From DASYML01 sp036009045 (GTDB lineage: Bacteria; Acidobacteriota; Blastocatellia; Pyrinomonadales; Pyrinomonadaceae): a stretch of DNA of 8,676 nt. Positions 1 through 6,511 of this stretch are shown here, piece after piece. A model generated the notes under the pieces. That model was not told the DNA's origin and did no database searches. It saw only the letters and a list, made by a program, of their open reading frames with translations. Where the stretch lies: assembly GCA_036009045.1 (NCBI GenBank), contig DASYML010000119.1:1-8676 (forward strand). Direction: 5' to 3'. Numbering within the stretch: the stretch's first letter is position 1; every line of letters begins with the position of its first letter. A program made the translations under genes and the position numbers.

Positions 1-384
1 GGTAGAGACAGAGCGCTTGGAGAAGCCGACGGGGTCACGTTTGAATTCGGGCCAGGTGAGTTGGGATTGATGAGCAGCCTCGCGGACTTCTTTGGCGAGA
101 CGAGCGGTGAGACCGGCGTCTTCGATGATCGTCAGGTGATATTCATGGCCGCTGGCTGCTGCCAACGCAGAGTTTTCCGCCACGCTTTCGCTTGCCGGGG
201 AGTTGTCGCTGGACGCGAAGTTCTCGCTGATGGCTGGCGACGAGGGGATGGTCTCTTCGGGGTCAGCCGCAACGGCTGGCGGCCCTACGGCTTTAGCGAC
301 AAAGGCGTTGAGCGGCGTGCCGTCAACAGGGCAAAAGCTGAACTTATCAGCAAACTCTTCCTGGCATGTGGAACACTGTTTCAT
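1..384 (-). CDS. Zinc-ribbon protein, 5' part (runs off left edge)
   Basis: The minus strand is open for 128 codons from an ATG at 384-382 to the window edge, with no stop. The N-terminus begins MKQCSTC and continues to FSFCPVDGTPL, giving a C4-x2-C7...C18 pattern typical of the short zinc ribbons that open many acidobacterial membrane or regulatory proteins; only three cysteines are visible. Residues about 30-75 are rich in Ala, Ser, Pro and Glu and look like a disordered linker. Residues about 80-128 (EYHLTIIEDAGL, then TWPEFKRDPVGFSKRS) look folded and may lead to a membrane segment beyond the edge. An AAGAGG site six bases upstream supports the start. The function is unknown; a TonB-like or envelope role is possible but not shown here. 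Two plus-strand open frames over this stretch are judged to be shadows of this gene. Confidence 0.75.
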   Translation of the reverse strand, partial: MKQCSTCQEEFADKFSFCPVDGTPLNAFVAKAVGPPAVAADPEETIPSSPAISENFASSDNSPASESVAENSALAAASGHEYHLTIIEDAGLTARLAKEVREAAHQSQLTWPEFKRDPVGFSKRSVST

Positions 385-390
385 CTTTAT

Positions 391-396
391 CCTCTT
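391..396 (-). promoter_or_regulatory. Ribosome-binding site of the zinc-ribbon gene
   Basis: On the minus strand AAGAGG lies six bases before the ATG at 384. It is one of the few convincing Shine-Dalgarno sites in the window, and it selects this ATG over frame-open sequence further upstream. Confidence 0.6.
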
Positions 397-530
397 GGGC
401 CGCAACAGGGGAGAAAGCAGCCTGTCTGTGGGCTTCTTCTCTAGAGCGGCATCGAAACTTTCAACCGGGTCGGACTGCCTTCTGGCTCGCCAGCGCATCT
501 ACCTCTTGTATCAAAATCCACCCGATACAC

Positions 531-558
531 ATTATACTACGCTTTGGTCGAGTGTGAA
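531..558 (-). promoter_or_regulatory. Sigma70-type promoter reading left
   Basis: On the minus strand TTCACA (complement of 553-558, 5 of 6 to TTGACA) is followed after 16 bases by a perfect TATAAT (complement of 531-536). The expected transcription start is near 524, giving a leader of about 140 bases before the zinc-ribbon gene. This is the best promoter match in the window; the leader shows no riboswitch I recognise. Confidence 0.6.
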
Positions 559-564
559 GCGGGC

Positions 565-578
565 GTGGGCTGGCCCAC
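565..578. promoter_or_regulatory. GTGGGC-TG-GCCCAC dyad, candidate operator
   Basis: A perfect 6-bp inverted repeat with a 2-base centre sits six bases upstream of the leftward -35 box and about 45 bases before the rightward -35 candidate. Its place between two divergent genes fits a regulator-binding site. No regulator gene is in the window, and a palindrome this short can occur by chance in GC-rich DNA. Confidence 0.3.
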
Positions 579-623
579 TAAATCACTTATCACATGCCTT
601 TGATGCGCTAAATGGGCAAACGG

Positions 624-652
624 TTGACGCGCTGACGGTCGCCAATTAAACT
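624..652 (+). promoter_or_regulatory. Candidate promoter of the M16-like gene
   Basis: TTGACG at 624-629 (5 of 6 to the -35 consensus) is followed after 17 bases by TAAACT at 647-652 (4 of 6 to TATAAT). Transcription would start near 659, about 105 bases before the preferred ATG at 765. The -10 box is weak. Confidence 0.4.
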
Positions 653-764
653 GATTTTCGCTCCCTGCATATTTCAAGCGCCCTGAACCCGTAAGCATGT
701 GCCGGAAATCAAAGCCCGACAGGGAATCTCTAAAGCTTTAAGTATAGATACGCCGATTAACGAT

Positions 765-2252
765 ATGAGTTGTCTGAATCGTTCACTTTATACGATAAAA
801 TTGGGCCTGATGGTGCTTTTGCTGGCTTTCACCTGCCAGTTCGCCAGCCTTTCTGTCGCGGCGCAGAACCCGCCTGAACCGAACCGTGAAGAACTCTTGA
901 ACGGCCTCCAGGTGCTGTTCTGGAATCGTCCGGGCGATGCCAGTGTCCTGATGAAGCTTCGCATCCATAGCGGCGCGACCTTCGATATGTCAGGCAAAGC
1001 CGGGACGATGGCCCTGCTCGGCGACGCGCTCTTCCCGGACCCCGCCGCGCGAGAATATTTTGCGGACGAACTCGGCGGCAGGCTCGAAGTGACGACCGAT
1101 TATGACGACATTGAAGTGACCTTAGCGGGCCGCGCCTCCGAATTCGAGCGCATCGTGGACCTGCTTCGTACCGCGCTCATCAATACGCAGCTTTCGGATG
1201 AAGTGATTAACAGACTGCGCGACGCGCGCACAAAAGTTGTCCGCGAGACGAGCATCGCTCCGACCACCATCGCGGACCGCGCCATCGTCGCACGGCTCTT
1301 AGGTGAGTACCCCTATGGACGACCCGCCGCAGGCTCTACGGAAACGCTGGCGCGTGTGGTGCGGCCCGACCTGATGTTCGCGCGCGAACGCTTTCTCAAT
1401 CCGAACAACGCCACGCTCGTCATCATCGGCGGCGTCGAAGAGCGTCGCGCCATGCGCGCCCTCAGGCAACTGCTGGGCATGTGGCGCAAGAGTGATTCGA
1501 TGGTCCCGGCCACCTTTCGCCAACCGGGAACGCCCGACGCGCGCACGCTCGTTTACGATCTGCCGGGAGCGGAGACTGCCGAAGTCAGGCTGGCGACGCG
1601 CGGATTGACACGCGCCGACAAAGATTACGCAGCCGCGACCTTGCTCACCTTACTGGCGCGTGACCGCTGGCAAACCGCGTTGCCCGAACTCGGCAAGAGC
1701 GCCTTCTTTGTGCGCCACGAAGCGCACGCGCTGCCCGGCGTCTTCGTCATGGGAGCATCCGTGCGTGCGACCGATTCCGCGAGAGCTTTAGAGACGGCGC
1801 GCGCCGTGCTCAAGGACCTTTACACGGTGCCGCCGTCCGCCTCCGAACTGGCGCACGCGCGCGCGGAGGCGATTGCGATTCTCAACCAACAGACCGAACG
1901 CCCCGAATCGCTCGCGGATGCATGGCTCGACAGCGAGACTTTCAAGACGGGCACGCTCAGCGAACAGGCGCGCGCCATCGGCAGCCTCACGCCCACAGAC
2001 TTACAGCGTGTCGCGACAAGGCTTTTTCGTGATGCGTCCATCGCCGCCGTCGCCGTCGGCAACGCCGCGCAGTTACGCACTGAATTGGAGCGCACGGGTA
2101 AAGTCGAAATCGCAGGCGCAGCGGCTGAGGTCTCAGGCAAGAACGAGACATCACCTGCGGCCCAGACCACTAAGCCCGGACAACCCGCACAGACGCCTCT
2201 TTTCGCGCCCGTCAAAAGACCTGTCATTAATGGTCCAACCAAAAAGCCGTAA
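765..2252 (+). CDS. Secreted M16 peptidase-family protein lacking the HxxEH zinc motif
   Basis: The product of 495 residues resembles M16 (insulinase/processing-peptidase) proteins: an N-terminal half (about 44-240) ending in the family-like NNATLVIIGGV strand, then a C-terminal half with the usual LATRGLTRADKDY and LTLLARDRW segments, and a Pro/Lys-rich tail. The active-site HxxEH is absent: at the equivalent place (residues 83-87) it reads ALLGD, so both zinc histidines and the glutamate are gone. Such members usually serve as non-catalytic partners of an active M16 subunit; none is in the window. The ATG at 765 is chosen because it gives a clean signal peptide (residues about 1-33, hydrophobic core LGLMVLLLAF, cleavage after SVAA). 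An in-frame GTG at 699 would add 22 residues before it and has no ribosome-binding site. A periplasmic location is inferred. ubiE follows after 60 bases on the same strand. Confidence 0.8.
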   Translation: MSCLNRSLYTIKLGLMVLLLAFTCQFASLSVAAQNPPEPNREELLNGLQVLFWNRPGDASVLMKLRIHSGATFDMSGKAGTMALLGDALFPDPAAREYFADELGGRLEVTTDYDDIEVTLAGRASEFERIVDLLRTALINTQLSDEVINRLRDARTKVVRETSIAPTTIADRAIVARLLGEYPYGRPAAGSTETLARVVRPDLMFARERFLNPNNATLVIIGGVEERRAMRALRQLLGMWRKSDSMVPATFRQPGTPDARTLVYDLPGAETAEVRLATRGLTRADKDYAAATLLTLLARDRWQTALPELGKSAFFVRHEAHALPGVFVMGASVRATDSARALETARAVLKDLYTVPPSASELAHARAEAIAILNQQTERPESLADAWLDSETFKTGTLSEQARAIGSLTPTDLQRVATRLFRDASIAAVAVGNAAQLRTELERTGKVEIAGAAAEVSGKNETSPAAQTTKPGQPAQTPLFAPVKRPVINGPTKKP

Positions 2253-2312
2253 CAAATTGCAAACTCATCGCAACCAACCTGCAACCATCCGACTAACGTA
2301 ATCCGTTTAACT

Positions 2313-3074
2313 GTGTCTGAGAAAAAAGAAGCGACCGAACAGGAACACTCACGCCGCGTGCGTGAGATGTTCGCGGGAATCGCGGGTCGCTATGATCTTT
2401 TAAATCATCTGCTGTCCGGCAATATAGACCAGCGCTGGCGACGGCTCGTCGCACGAAAGCTGCAAGCCTCACTCCCTGCGAAGGGAGCGTTGGTGCTTGA
2501 CGTGGCCTGCGGGACTGGCGATTTATCGCTGGCCCTTTTTGAAGCGACTGGCGCGCGCGTCATCGCGACGGATTTTTGCCGACCGATGCTGGAAATCGCC
2601 GCGCGCAAAGCCCGGACAAAGCAGGTGTCCATTCCTTTCATAGAGGGTGATGCGCTTAAGCTGCCGTTCGCGGATAAGAATTTCGACGCCGTGAGCATCG
2701 CGTTCGGCCTGCGTAATCTGTCGAGCGTTGCGGGCGGGTTGAGCGAGTTGCGGCGCGTCTTAAAGCCTGGCGGTCGCGCAGCCATCCTGGAATTTTCGAG
2801 ACCCGTCTGGCCGGGTTTTCGCACGATCTTTCAATTTTACTTTACGCGCTTGCTGCCGCGTATCGGCGGCGTCATCAGCGGTTCGCCCGGCGCGTATGAA
2901 TACTTGCCCGACTCCGTCTCGCGTTTCCCGGACCAGAAAAGGCTCGCGGAAATGATGCGCGAAGTGGGATTCGACGAAGTCGAGTACAGGAATTTGACAG
3001 GCGGCATCGCCGCGCTTCACACGGGGACGCGCACGCGCCCCGCCGCCGCGTCGGAGAGTTTGGTTGAAGGATGA
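2313..3074 (+). CDS. ubiE: Demethylmenaquinone / 2-polyprenyl-benzoquinol C-methyltransferase
   Basis: This 253-residue protein is a full-length UbiE/MenG/COQ5 SAM-dependent methyltransferase that adds the ring methyl group late in menaquinone or ubiquinone synthesis at the inner face of the membrane. SAM motif I is VLDVACGTGD (61-70), the acidic ribose-binding position is in TDFC (86-89), and EGDALKLPF (111-119) is the post-motif. The family signature FGLRNL...RVLKPGG spans about 131-154, and the C-terminal NLTGGIAALHTG (227-238) is diagnostic. If the host is acidobacterial, the substrate is most likely demethylmenaquinone (menG role). The start is a GTG at 2313 with no clear Shine-Dalgarno site; the N-terminal EHSRRVREMFAGIAGRYD fits the family well. 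The 60-base gap to the M16-like gene has no visible terminator, so co-transcription is possible. Confidence 0.95.
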   Translation: MSEKKEATEQEHSRRVREMFAGIAGRYDLLNHLLSGNIDQRWRRLVARKLQASLPAKGALVLDVACGTGDLSLALFEATGARVIATDFCRPMLEIAARKARTKQVSIPFIEGDALKLPFADKNFDAVSIAFGLRNLSSVAGGLSELRRVLKPGGRAAILEFSRPVWPGFRTIFQFYFTRLLPRIGGVISGSPGAYEYLPDSVSRFPDQKRLAEMMREVGFDEVEYRNLTGGIAALHTGTRTRPAAASESLVEG

Positions 3075-3101
3075 AACTCTTTCAAGGGCATCCGTCAACC
3101 G

Positions 3102-3201
3102 AAAAACTTAGTCCGACTGATGTGCGTTCGTTCTCTTGCGTCAGGTTGTCGGGGCCTGGCGTGAGTCTTAAGGACGCAATTTTCAGTCGGACTATGTTTT
3201 T
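3102..3201. repeat. 100-bp element bounded by 19-bp inverted repeats
   Basis: The ends 3102-3120 and 3183-3201 are inverted repeats matching at 18 of 19 positions (one T-T mismatch, 3108/3195). The core is TAGTCCGACTGA at 3109-3120 against TCAGTCGGACTA at 3183-3194, with AAAAAC and GTTTTT at the tips. Inside, TTGCGTC (3136-3142) pairs with GACGCAA (3173-3179), so the whole could fold as a nested stem. It starts 27 bases after the ubiE stop. The A-tract/T-tract tips resemble a bidirectional terminator, but the 62-base interior is large for one. A small MITE-like element or a structured RNA are the alternatives. I see no target-site duplication. Confidence 0.7.
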
Positions 3202-3287
3202 GAAGACAGAGACTAGAGGCCGGAGGTGAGAGGCTAGTTAAAACCTTCCTTGCTTTTCCTAGCCTCCGGCCTCTAGCCCCTAGCCTC
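3202..3287. repeat. Heptamer array 1, inverted pair (GAGGCTA / TAGCCTC)
   Basis: From 3202 the sequence reads in strict 7-base steps GAAGACA, GAGACTA, GAGGCCG, GAGGTGA, GAGGCTA (to 3236). After a 23-base spacer the complement follows: TAGCCTC, CGGCCTC, TAGCCCC, TAGCCTC (3260-3287). Fourteen bases pair perfectly between the arms (3213-3226 with 3263-3276). The array directly abuts the 100-bp element on its left and lies 71 bases before the dppB start. The variable units around a fixed 7-base period point to expansion by slippage with later drift. No coding sense is seen. Confidence 0.75.
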
Positions 3288-3292
3288 TTTCG

Positions 3293-3301
3293 TGTTATCA
3301 T
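3293..3301 (+). promoter_or_regulatory. Extended -10 promoter candidate for the dppBC genes
   Basis: TGTTATCAT carries the TGn extension plus TATCAT (5 of 6 to TATAAT). No -35 box is seen; the place where one would lie (about 3272-3279) is occupied by heptamer array 1. Transcription would start near 3308, about 50 bases before the dppB ATG. Confidence 0.35.
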
Positions 3302-3358
3302 CCCGCCGATTTCCCATTCCGTTTTTTTCGGGTTCAAAACTCGCGCGAGCTTTTAAGG

Positions 3359-4453
3359 ATGAAGTACAAGCTACTCGGCGCCTTGCGTCGCATCGCCATC
3401 CTGCTGCTAGTCGTCTGGACTGTCGTCTCGCTGGTGACGATTCTGATAGAGCTTGTGCCCGGCGATCCGGCTGTTGCGATTCTCGGCGAGCAGGCGACGG
3501 CTGAGCAAATCATCCAGTTTCGCCAGAGGTACGGACTCGACGGGCCGCCCTTCTTCTTCTCCTTCCCGGAGGATGATAACGGGCAGAGACACTTTCGCTG
3601 GCACGGCTTGAAGAATCGTTACACGGACTACTGGCGAGCCATCCTGCGCGGCGACATGGGCCGCTCGTTTCGCACGGACTGTCCCGTGGCGAGAGCCATG
3701 TTTTCACGCTGCGAAAGTCAGGAAACAGTTTGGAGCGACATCTTCAAAGACCTTCTTCATTTACGTTTTGCTTCGGTCGGACAACTCGCGTATGACTTTC
3801 TCGGCTCACGCTTTTTCTCAACGATGGAACTGGCTGTTGTGGCTCTCCTGATAGCCGTCAGCATAGCGATTCCCCTCGGCGTGCTGGCGGGCAGAAATCG
3901 CGGCTCATGGATAGACAACGTCTCATCCGTCGGCGCGCTCACAGGCATCAGCCTGCCGAGCTTCGTGATTGGACCAATGCTGGTCTATATTTTCGCGGTC
4001 AAGCTAGACTGGCTCTCGCCCTCCGGTCGCTTCGAGTGGAGCGACATTATTCTCCCTGCGGTCTCGCTCGGCGCGGCGCTCTCCGCCATCCTGACGCGCA
4101 TGGTCCGTTCTTCCGTGATAGAAGAACTGGGCGAAGATTACGTGCGCACCGCGCGCGCCAAGGGCCTCAGCGAGCGCAAGGTAGTTTATAAGCATGTGCT
4201 CAAGAACGGATTGATTCCGGTGGTCACTATTCTGGGCCTGCAACTCGGCGTGCTGCTCGCGGGCGCGATTATCACGGAGAAGATTTTCAACTGGCCCGGC
4301 ATCGGACTGCTGCTCGTCGAGGACGGCATCAACAAACGCGACTATCGTCTCGTGCAGGGTTGTGTCCTCGTCATCAGCATCACCTACATCATCGCCAACT
4401 CGCTGACAGACATAATCTATCGCCGTCTCGACCCAAGGATTAGAGTCTCTTAA
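3359..4453 (+). CDS. dppB: Peptide/nickel-class ABC importer permease, DppB type
   Basis: The 364-residue protein is an integral-membrane subunit of a dipeptide/oligopeptide/nickel-family importer. It has an N-terminal membrane helix (about 8-30) followed by the family's VPGDPAVAILGEQA, then GDMGRSF (98-104), and five further hydrophobic segments from about 155 to the end. The EAA loop that docks the ATPase lies near 259-282 (EDYVRTARAKGLSERKV). The first external loop is longer than in typical DppB: extra polar sequence at about 65-90 and again at 115-152, with two cysteines (108, 118), roughly 60 added residues. The ATG is preceded by AAGG with no spacing, so it lacks a usable Shine-Dalgarno site. 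dppC follows after 117 bases; no DppA, DppD or DppF gene is in the window. The substrate cannot be told from the permease alone. Confidence 0.9.
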   Translation: MKYKLLGALRRIAILLLVVWTVVSLVTILIELVPGDPAVAILGEQATAEQIIQFRQRYGLDGPPFFFSFPEDDNGQRHFRWHGLKNRYTDYWRAILRGDMGRSFRTDCPVARAMFSRCESQETVWSDIFKDLLHLRFASVGQLAYDFLGSRFFSTMELAVVALLIAVSIAIPLGVLAGRNRGSWIDNVSSVGALTGISLPSFVIGPMLVYIFAVKLDWLSPSGRFEWSDIILPAVSLGAALSAILTRMVRSSVIEELGEDYVRTARAKGLSERKVVYKHVLKNGLIPVVTILGLQLGVLLAGAIITEKIFNWPGIGLLLVEDGINKRDYRLVQGCVLVISITYIIANSLTDIIYRRLDPRIRVS

Positions 4454-4457
4454 TTGG

Positions 4458-4568
4458 GGATTGCGGATTGCGGATTGCGGATTTGAGAAATCTTGTTTCT
4501 GATTGGGAATTCAAGAAATCCAGTCTATATCTTTCAATCCGCAATCCGAATTCCGAAATCCGAAATCG
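4458..4568. repeat. Heptamer array 2, inverted pair (GGATTGC / GCAATCC), abutting dppC
   Basis: Four tandem heptamers, GGATTGC three times then GGATTTG, run from 4458 to 4485. After 48 bases the complement appears in the same strict period: TCAATCC, GCAATCC, GAATTCC, GAAATCC, GAAATCG (4534-4568). Thirteen bases (for example 4465-4477 with 4535-4547) can pair perfectly. The array begins four bases after the dppB stop and ends two bases before the dppC ATG, so it fills nearly the whole gap and sits where a ribosome-binding site would be. An open frame through it (4493-4570) is repeat-derived and not counted as protein. Confidence 0.85.
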
Positions 4569-4570
4569 TT

Positions 4571-5386
4571 ATGAATCGTTTGTCTATCATCGGCATCGTG
4601 ATTGTGGTCCTGCTGGTCCTGGCGGCGATCTTTGCGCCGTGGATTGCGACGCAGGATGTGGGCACGACTAACCTGGCGATACGCTATCTGCCGCCTTCGC
4701 CAGAGCACTGGTTCGGGACCGACGCGACCGGGCGAGATGTCTTCGCGCGCGTCATCTACGGCGCGCGGATTTCGCTGCGCGTAGGCATCGTCGTCGTGGC
4801 TGTCTCCGCGTTTGTCGGGACGATGTTCGGCGCGCTGGCAGGCTATTACGGCGGGTGGATTGACCGCCTGATGTCGGGTTATATCTTCAACGTCTTCCTG
4901 GCATTTCCGGGCCTTTTATTAGCCATCGCGCTGGTCGCGTTCCTCGGCGCTGGCATCAACAAACTCATCTTCGCGCTCTGCATCATCGGCTGGGTCGGTT
5001 ACGCGCGTCTCATTCGCGGGCAAGTATTAAAGGTCCGGGAATACGATTTTGTGCAGGCGGCGCGGGCGCTCGGCGCGGGCGACTTGCGTATTCTCGCGGT
5101 GCATATTCTGCCCAACGCGATTCAGCCTTTGATAGTGCAGGCGAGTCTCGGCATGGCGGGGGCTGTGCTCTCGGAAGCTTCGCTCTCATTCCTGGGCCTG
5201 GGCGTGCCGCCGCCCGCGCCGTCCTGGGGCGTCATGATTGAAGAGGCGCGCGATCTCTCGACGCTCCAGGCTGCGCCGCACGCGCTGATTTTTCCCGGCA
5301 TCGCCATCGCGTTGACCGTGCTCGCCTTCAACTTTATCGGCGACGGCTTGCGCGAATATCTGGACCCACGACAGCGCCAGCGATAG
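4571..5386 (+). CDS. dppC: Peptide/nickel-class ABC importer permease, DppC type
   Basis: The 271-residue protein is the second permease subunit and would form a heterodimer channel with the DppB product. Family landmarks are the first membrane helix (about 4-24, ending FAPWIA), HWFGTDATGRDVFARVIYGAR at about 49-69, several further hydrophobic helices, and the EAA loop near 157-188 (EYDFVQAARALGAGDLRI...LPNAIQPLI). The C-terminal half has SFLGLGVPPPAPSWGVMI and ends GDGLREYLDPR, both characteristic. The ATG at 4571 is chosen because NRLSIIG aligns with the usual start of the first helix; an upstream in-frame start at 4493 would translate repeat sequence. As a result there are only three residues before the helix, shorter than the cytoplasmic tail of many DppC proteins, and no Shine-Dalgarno site. 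The matching ATPases are not in the window. Confidence 0.92.
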   Translation: MNRLSIIGIVIVVLLVLAAIFAPWIATQDVGTTNLAIRYLPPSPEHWFGTDATGRDVFARVIYGARISLRVGIVVVAVSAFVGTMFGALAGYYGGWIDRLMSGYIFNVFLAFPGLLLAIALVAFLGAGINKLIFALCIIGWVGYARLIRGQVLKVREYDFVQAARALGAGDLRILAVHILPNAIQPLIVQASLGMAGAVLSEASLSFLGLGVPPPAPSWGVMIEEARDLSTLQAAPHALIFPGIAIALTVLAFNFIGDGLREYLDPRQRQR

Positions 5387-5441
5387 AGTAGTAATTCATC
5401 AAGAAGACCTGATTCATCGTCGGCGTGAGAGCGAATTTAAG

Positions 5442-6509
5442 TTGACTGAACGTGGGCCACAACTTGACGCAGGCACGCGCGGGGGAGAGCGCAGAGTCGC
5501 GCTTTCGATTGAGCATCTCTCGAAAACTTATCCGGTTCCCTTCGTGCGTCTCAAAAGATTTTTTCGCAGGCCCGTCAAGCCGCCCGTCTTAGCCCTGCGC
5601 GATGTCTCCTTCGATGTCCGCGAGGGCGAAATCTTCGGCCTCATCGGTCGCAACGGCGCGGGCAAAACGACGCTCACCAAAATCATCGCGACGCTGGTCC
5701 AGCCGACGACGGGCACGGTCACTGTCAGAGACTACGACAGCGTGCGCGATGAAGAGAAGGTCCGCGCGCAGGTCGGTCTGGCCTCCGCCGAAGAGCGTAG
5801 CTTTTACTGGCGACTGACCGTCGAACAAAACCTTTTCTTCTTCGCGCGCCTCTACGGTTTGAGCGAGCCGCAGGCCGCGCAGCGTATCTCGGAACTGCTC
5901 TCGCGTTTTGAACTGGACGAACTATCGAAGCGTCGTTTCGGAGAGCTTTCGACCGGCAACAAGCAACGCATGGCCGTCGCGCGTGCGCTGCTCGCCAGTC
6001 CTCCGGTTCTTTTGCTGGACGAGCCGACGCGCTCGCTGGACCCCGTCGCGGCGGCCAAGATGCGCGCCTTCATAGCCTCGCTCGCGCACGCGACGTTGCC
6101 GCCCGTGACCGTCTTTCTCACCTCGCACAATCTGGCCGAAGTCGAAGAACTCTGCGAGCGCGTCGCCATCATCAGTCGCGGACGGATTCGCGCACTCGAC
6201 ACGCCGAAGAATTTGCGCGCCCTCCACAGGCAGACGGAGCGCGTGCATCTTTCAACCAGGAATCTCACACGCGAACTCGCGTTGCGCCTCCTCTCACATC
6301 GTCTCAAAGATTTTGACTTGAGCGAGGAATTGGACCAGAAACTGAGCCTCTCCTTCACGCGAGAGATAGGAGATGACTTGCTAGACACAACTCTTCGTCT
6401 GATACAGGACGGGGGCGGCGCGATTCTTTCATGCGTGACGGAACAACCCACGCTGCTCGATGTTTTGGAAAGTTATGAGCGGGACGAACAGAAGGATGAG
6501 CAGCGATAG
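5442..6509 (+). CDS. ABC-2-type exporter, ATP-binding subunit
   Basis: The 355-residue cytoplasmic ATPase has Walker A GRNGAGKT (69-76), signature LSTGNKQ (169-175), Walker B VLLLDE with the catalytic glutamate (189-194) and H-loop His229. The nucleotide-binding domain ends near 250 and is followed by about 100 extra residues ending in a charged tail, as in CcmA/NatA/DrrA-like export ATPases. The usual Q-loop glutamine is not evident: the segment reads GLASAEERSFYWRLT (112-126), a variant I recall from exporters of this type. The start is a TTG at 5442 with only a weak GAGAG upstream; no ATG is in a plausible place. The partner permease begins two bases after the stop. The cargo is unknown; drug, polysaccharide and lipid export are all possible. 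It is not the expected type to energise DppB/DppC. Confidence 0.9.
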   Translation: MTERGPQLDAGTRGGERRVALSIEHLSKTYPVPFVRLKRFFRRPVKPPVLALRDVSFDVREGEIFGLIGRNGAGKTTLTKIIATLVQPTTGTVTVRDYDSVRDEEKVRAQVGLASAEERSFYWRLTVEQNLFFFARLYGLSEPQAAQRISELLSRFELDELSKRRFGELSTGNKQRMAVARALLASPPVLLLDEPTRSLDPVAAAKMRAFIASLAHATLPPVTVFLTSHNLAEVEELCERVAIISRGRIRALDTPKNLRALHRQTERVHLSTRNLTRELALRLLSHRLKDFDLSEELDQKLSLSFTREIGDDLLDTTLRLIQDGGGAILSCVTEQPTLLDVLESYERDEQKDEQR

Positions 6510-6511
6510 CC

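Noticed and set aside
61..649. Plus-strand open frames at 61-444, 203-649 and 366-557
   Set aside because: They lie antisense to the zinc-ribbon gene, which has a ribosome-binding site, a promoter and a recognisable cysteine motif; their own translations look random and two run on into the control region.
731..750. TAAAGCTTTA palindrome and TATAGA as a promoter for the M16-like gene
   Set aside because: No -35 match lies at the right distance; the pair at 624-652 is better.
699..764. GTG at 699 as start of the M16-like protein
   Set aside because: It puts 22 polar residues ahead of a good signal peptide and has no ribosome-binding site.
2270..2291. Tandem GCAACCA motif (11-base step) before ubiE
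   Set aside because: Only two copies of seven bases; too short to distinguish from chance.
3202..3287. CRISPR array or simple terminator at the heptamer repeats
   Set aside because: Units are 7 bases with no spacers, and the arm-loop layout lacks a following T-run of the usual kind.
4493..4570. An N-terminal extension of DppC
   Set aside because: It would translate heptamer-repeat DNA; the DppC family match begins at the ATG at 4571.
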